From Sipunculus nudus (Eukaryota; Annelida; Sipuncula; Golfingiida; Sipunculidae), in contig CM049306.1 in NCBI GenBank assembly GCA_026874595.1, forward strand, positions 89,200,642 through 89,264,641: a stretch of 64,000 nt of DNA, read 5' to 3'. Positions within the stretch are counted from its first letter, which is position 1. Every line of letters begins with the position of its first letter. The notes beneath the pieces are model-generated. The model was not told the DNA's origin. It made no database searches and saw only the letters and a list, made by a program, of their open reading frames with translations. The translations under genes were made by a program, and so were the position numbers. This document shows, one piece after another, positions 60,870 through 64,000 of the stretch.

Positions 60870-61790
60870 TTCATTTTTTTTCTCTATTTTTAGACTTTAA
60901 AAGGTGCTGTCATCTGTTAACAGGGCACAAATTGTAACCACTGGACCTGGAATCTTCTATCTTTACCTCCAGATAGGTCCATGAAAAGTCTCCTGGAAAA
61001 CCTAGAATTAGGTCTCTGTTACCAATATTCTTCAAGCTATGGGGCTCAGAAGTACCCCCCAGAATAATGAAAAATTTGATACTAAAGCTCAAATATCTGA
61101 ACAAGTAATGCATTGATCACCATAATTCTTTGAATGGATATTGATCATGGAGTGTTACATCACTTTCTGCTGACTGGTGGCACCACCTGTATTTTTTTAT
61201 ATTTTACTTATTTTCCTCTATTTTTGAGACTTCAAAAGATGCGGTCATCTGTTAACAGGGCACAAATCTTAACCGCTGGACCTGGAATCTTCTCACTTCA
61301 CATCCAGAGAGGTCGATGAAAAGTCTTCATGGAAACCTGGAACTAGGTTTCTGTTACCCATATTCTTCAAGCTATGGGGCTCCGAAGTACCCCCTAGAAA
61401 AATGAAAAATTTGATACAAAGGCTCAAATATCTGAACAACTAATGCATTGCTAACCATGATTCTTTGCATGGATATTGATCATGGAGTGTTTCATCAGTT
61501 TCTGTAGACTGGTGGGGCAACCTGTATTTTTTTGATTTTTTACAATTTATTTCTCTATTTTTGAGATCTTTAAAGATGCCGTCATCTGTTAACAGGGCAC
61601 AAATCGTAACCACGGGACCTGGAATCTTTCTACTTTACTTCCAGATAGGTCCATGAAAAGTGTCTTTGAAAACCTAGAATTAGATCTATGTTACCCATAT
61701 TCTTCAAGCTATGGAGCTCTGAAGTACCTCCTAGAATAATGAAAAATTTGACCATTGGTATAGAAGTTCACCAGTAAAATTATTTTCATG
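60870..61790 (+). repeat. Resumed ~340-bp units of the element begun at 52434
   Basis: GTCATCTGTTAACAG(GG)CAC anchors occur at 60909, 61244 and 61581 (335 and 337 bp apart), in phase with the unit at 58237. Sequence after 61750 diverges; the 3' terminus was not found. Confidence 0.7.
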
Positions 61791-62027
61791 ATCTTCAGAT
61801 GATACTTACATTCAGCACTCAATAAAATTGCAACTTTAGCCAATCTATGATGACCCCTGTAACTATGGTGTTTTTTTTGGACTGCATAAAATGTGACGTT
61901 ATTAAGTTGCAGAAACAGTTTTGCCAGGTCACTATAAAAGTGAAAATGATTGCCATGATCATCTCTATGTTGGTATTATTAAAGCTGATGATGAAGATTC
62001 TTATTGATTCAAATACTATGTTTTTGA

Positions 62028-62886
62028 CCAGGTTCCGCCGCCGCCGTGTTCGTTTCCGGAGAATTCCTCTGAGACTACTGGACAGATTTTTCCAAAACTT
62101 ACACCAATTATGGGGTCACATGTGAACTGGTTCCTAACCAATTGGGCTTGACCTCTGACCTTTCCTCTCTGCCCAGCATCCGTTTGTGCGTCTGTTTCCA
62201 CACATAAACCCACATATCTCTGTAACAGTTTGACCGATCAGGAAAAAATTTTTTACAAATGTAGCCTTTGGATAGCTTTATAACATACACAAAAATGGTG
62301 GTGCCACCTGCAGCTATTTTTGCACAGTGTCCATCTGTTCATCTGCCTTAGGTTAAAATCACTCATATCTCTGCAATGGTTTGACTAATTCACCTGAAAT
62401 TTGGCATGCTTATACATCCTAGATAGCTTTCTTGATTTTATGACAGGTGGCGCCACCTACATTCATGTTCACGCTGCAGACATCCAAGCTCATATATCAG
62501 GAACCATTCAACCAATCAGGATAAAAAATTTTACACAAATGTAGCCCTTGGAAAGCTTTATAACATACTCAAAAATGGTGGCACCACCTGCAGCCATTTT
62601 TGCACAGCATCAATTTGTTTGTCTGCTGTGGGATAAAATTACTTTTATCTCTGCAGTGGTTTGACTTTTCAACCTGAAATTTTGCATGTGTATACTTCTT
62701 GGATAGTTTCTTTTTCAAATTACAGGTGGCACCACCTACAGTCATGTTTACTTGGCAGACATCCATTCTAATATGTAACACATGTAACTCTATTTCCCCT
62801 TGCCACTCAATCCATTGCTCACTTAACCTGTCCTACTCTGATTTTGGCGGATACACGTAGTCGCTTGTCGACTACCCCTATTCTAG
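62028..62886 (+). mobile_element. Helitron-like element, GTAGTCG-hairpin family
   Basis: It ends with GTAGTCG, CTTGT-type loop, CGACTAC, CCCTATT and CTAG followed by T at 62886. The body has GGTGGYGCCACC palindromes near 62298, 62446, 62576 and 62724, about 130-150 bp apart. The left boundary, near GTTCCGCCGCCGCCGTG, is approximate. Confidence 0.7.
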
Positions 62887-63764
62887 TTTCTTAATGAAGT
62901 TAACATGTTATATATTTATCTCAATTTTCAATTACCACCAGTGTTCATTTGATGAAATGCAATGCTCGGTAAAATGAAAGGTGTCTGAGTGTTAGTTTGC
63001 ATGCCTGTTATATTTAATTTTGTGTCCATGTCAAATTGTCAATATATCAGAAAGAAAAATAAAAGAATCTTCTTTTGTCAATATATCAGAAAAAAAAATG
63101 AATCTTCTATTTTGAAATAAATATCATGCTTCCATTATGCAGGAAAGAATTCAAGTTGCTTTTATCTTAAGATGTACCGGTAGAAAATGAAAATTTTGTA
63201 ATATAAGTAGGGCTTTAGAAAGTATCACCAACTAGCTAGTGGAAAAATGGACATATGGCAGAGTTCAGTAATTTTGTCTGTTTTATTTTTATGAAGACAA
63301 AAACTATGTAAATGCTACCAAAGCTAAGTTTGCTAACATACAGGCCTGTGAATTGTGAGGGGCCTTTGAATCAAGTCAGTTATTAATTCCCTTAGATTTG
63401 TTTATAATCAATTCAGTTATGACACTAATAACAAATTTCTGACTTGCTTAAAAAATCAAAGCAAAGATTTTTCTACAGTAAATGTCATGTAACTTTAGTA
63501 AGCGCAGGAATGCCATTTTCAGTGAGTGAAGTGGTCTACCATTGAGAATTGAAAGTTGATTTAGGGTACATGCATGATGAATAGCCTTGTCCTCATTGTG
63601 GACATGTAAAAAATATACATAATTGAAATGAATTGAGTTTTATTGATTTCAATGGAACAAGAGGGTTGAAATTAAATTCATGTATTATCCAATCCATTGT
63701 TACACCTCTAATAAAATATGATACCAGGATTAACAATTTACTTTTTGATTGAATATCTCTCCAG

Positions 63765-63910
63765 GTGACCAGGAGGTAGATCTCACAACCACACACCAGG
63801 TAATACTGAACCAGACATGTAAAAAGGTCAAGGACACAGTAAACCAGCTCAGCTCAGAGCACAAGGATGTACACGGCAGAGTCTCCAAAGTGGGAAAAGC
63901 TGTAGACAGA
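63765..63910 (+). CDS. RMND5A: RMND5A homologue, exon 2
   Basis: The acceptor ATCTCTCCAG precedes it and AGA|GTGAGC follows. The first two bases complete the codon left by exon 1. It encodes 48 residues, including CKKVKDTVNQLSSEHKDVHG and RVSKVGKAVDR, a clear match to the KRIKDTV.KL..DHKDIH..VSRVGKAID segment of vertebrate RMND5A. This is the N-terminal helical region ahead of LisH. The following exon is outside the window. Confidence 0.93.
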
Positions 63911-64000
63911 GTGAGCTTATTTGTTGAGTTATTATAGTTTGTTCCATCAAGGGTTTAGGTGGCATGCCTTGCAGTATGTGTGCAGTCAGCATCAGTATGT

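Overview
The window is eukaryotic nuclear DNA, AT-rich and repeat-dense, with small exons separated by long introns. The repeat types (Helitron-like elements with minisatellite cores and ACGG tetranucleotide tracts, tRNA-derived SINEs, a Ty3/gypsy element) suggest a bivalve mollusc or close relative. This is an inference from repeat style and protein similarity; the species cannot be read from the sequence.

Three host genes were found by matching exon frames and splice phases by eye. (1) Plus strand, 9945-18360: the last six coding exons of a gene whose 5' part lies outside the window. Together they give about 305 residues of an acidic, Gln/Ser/Thr-rich protein that I do not recognise. (2) Minus strand, 45022-35277: a complete four-exon TMEM243 homologue of 114 aa with three hydrophobic segments. 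(3) Plus strand, from 51548: exons 1 and 2 of an RMND5A homologue (CTLH/GID E3 ligase subunit), separated by a 12.1 kb intron and continuing past the right edge. Gene 1 and TMEM243 converge. TMEM243 and RMND5A diverge, with about 6.5 kb between their start codons.

Most of the rest is mobile DNA. 3213-9906 is an LTR retrotransposon on the minus strand. It has 1103-bp LTRs that differ at about four positions, a 5-bp target duplication (ATCAT), a primer-binding site and a polypurine tract. Its domain order is gag-protease-integrase-RNase H, the copia-like order known from Gmr1-type gypsy elements, and the RT palm is missing. Several families of non-autonomous Helitron-like elements fill the remainder. 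One family starts AGCTCAGCTGAC, carries an ACGG microsatellite and sits between T and T. A second has a hairpin plus CTAG end and is inserted between A and T. A third ends in a GTAGTCG hairpin plus CTAG. Their cores are tandem arrays: about 340, 149/327 and 289 bp.

Other elements are a 3.8 kb inverted pair of broken copies of an unidentified zinc-ligand ORF (53667-57446), several MITEs and tRNA-derived SINEs. Notable local structures are a 104-bp exon-derived tandem array that copies a splice donor eight times, two mobile elements ending within about 35 bp of splice sites, and arrays of nuclear-receptor-type half-sites inside the Helitron cores.
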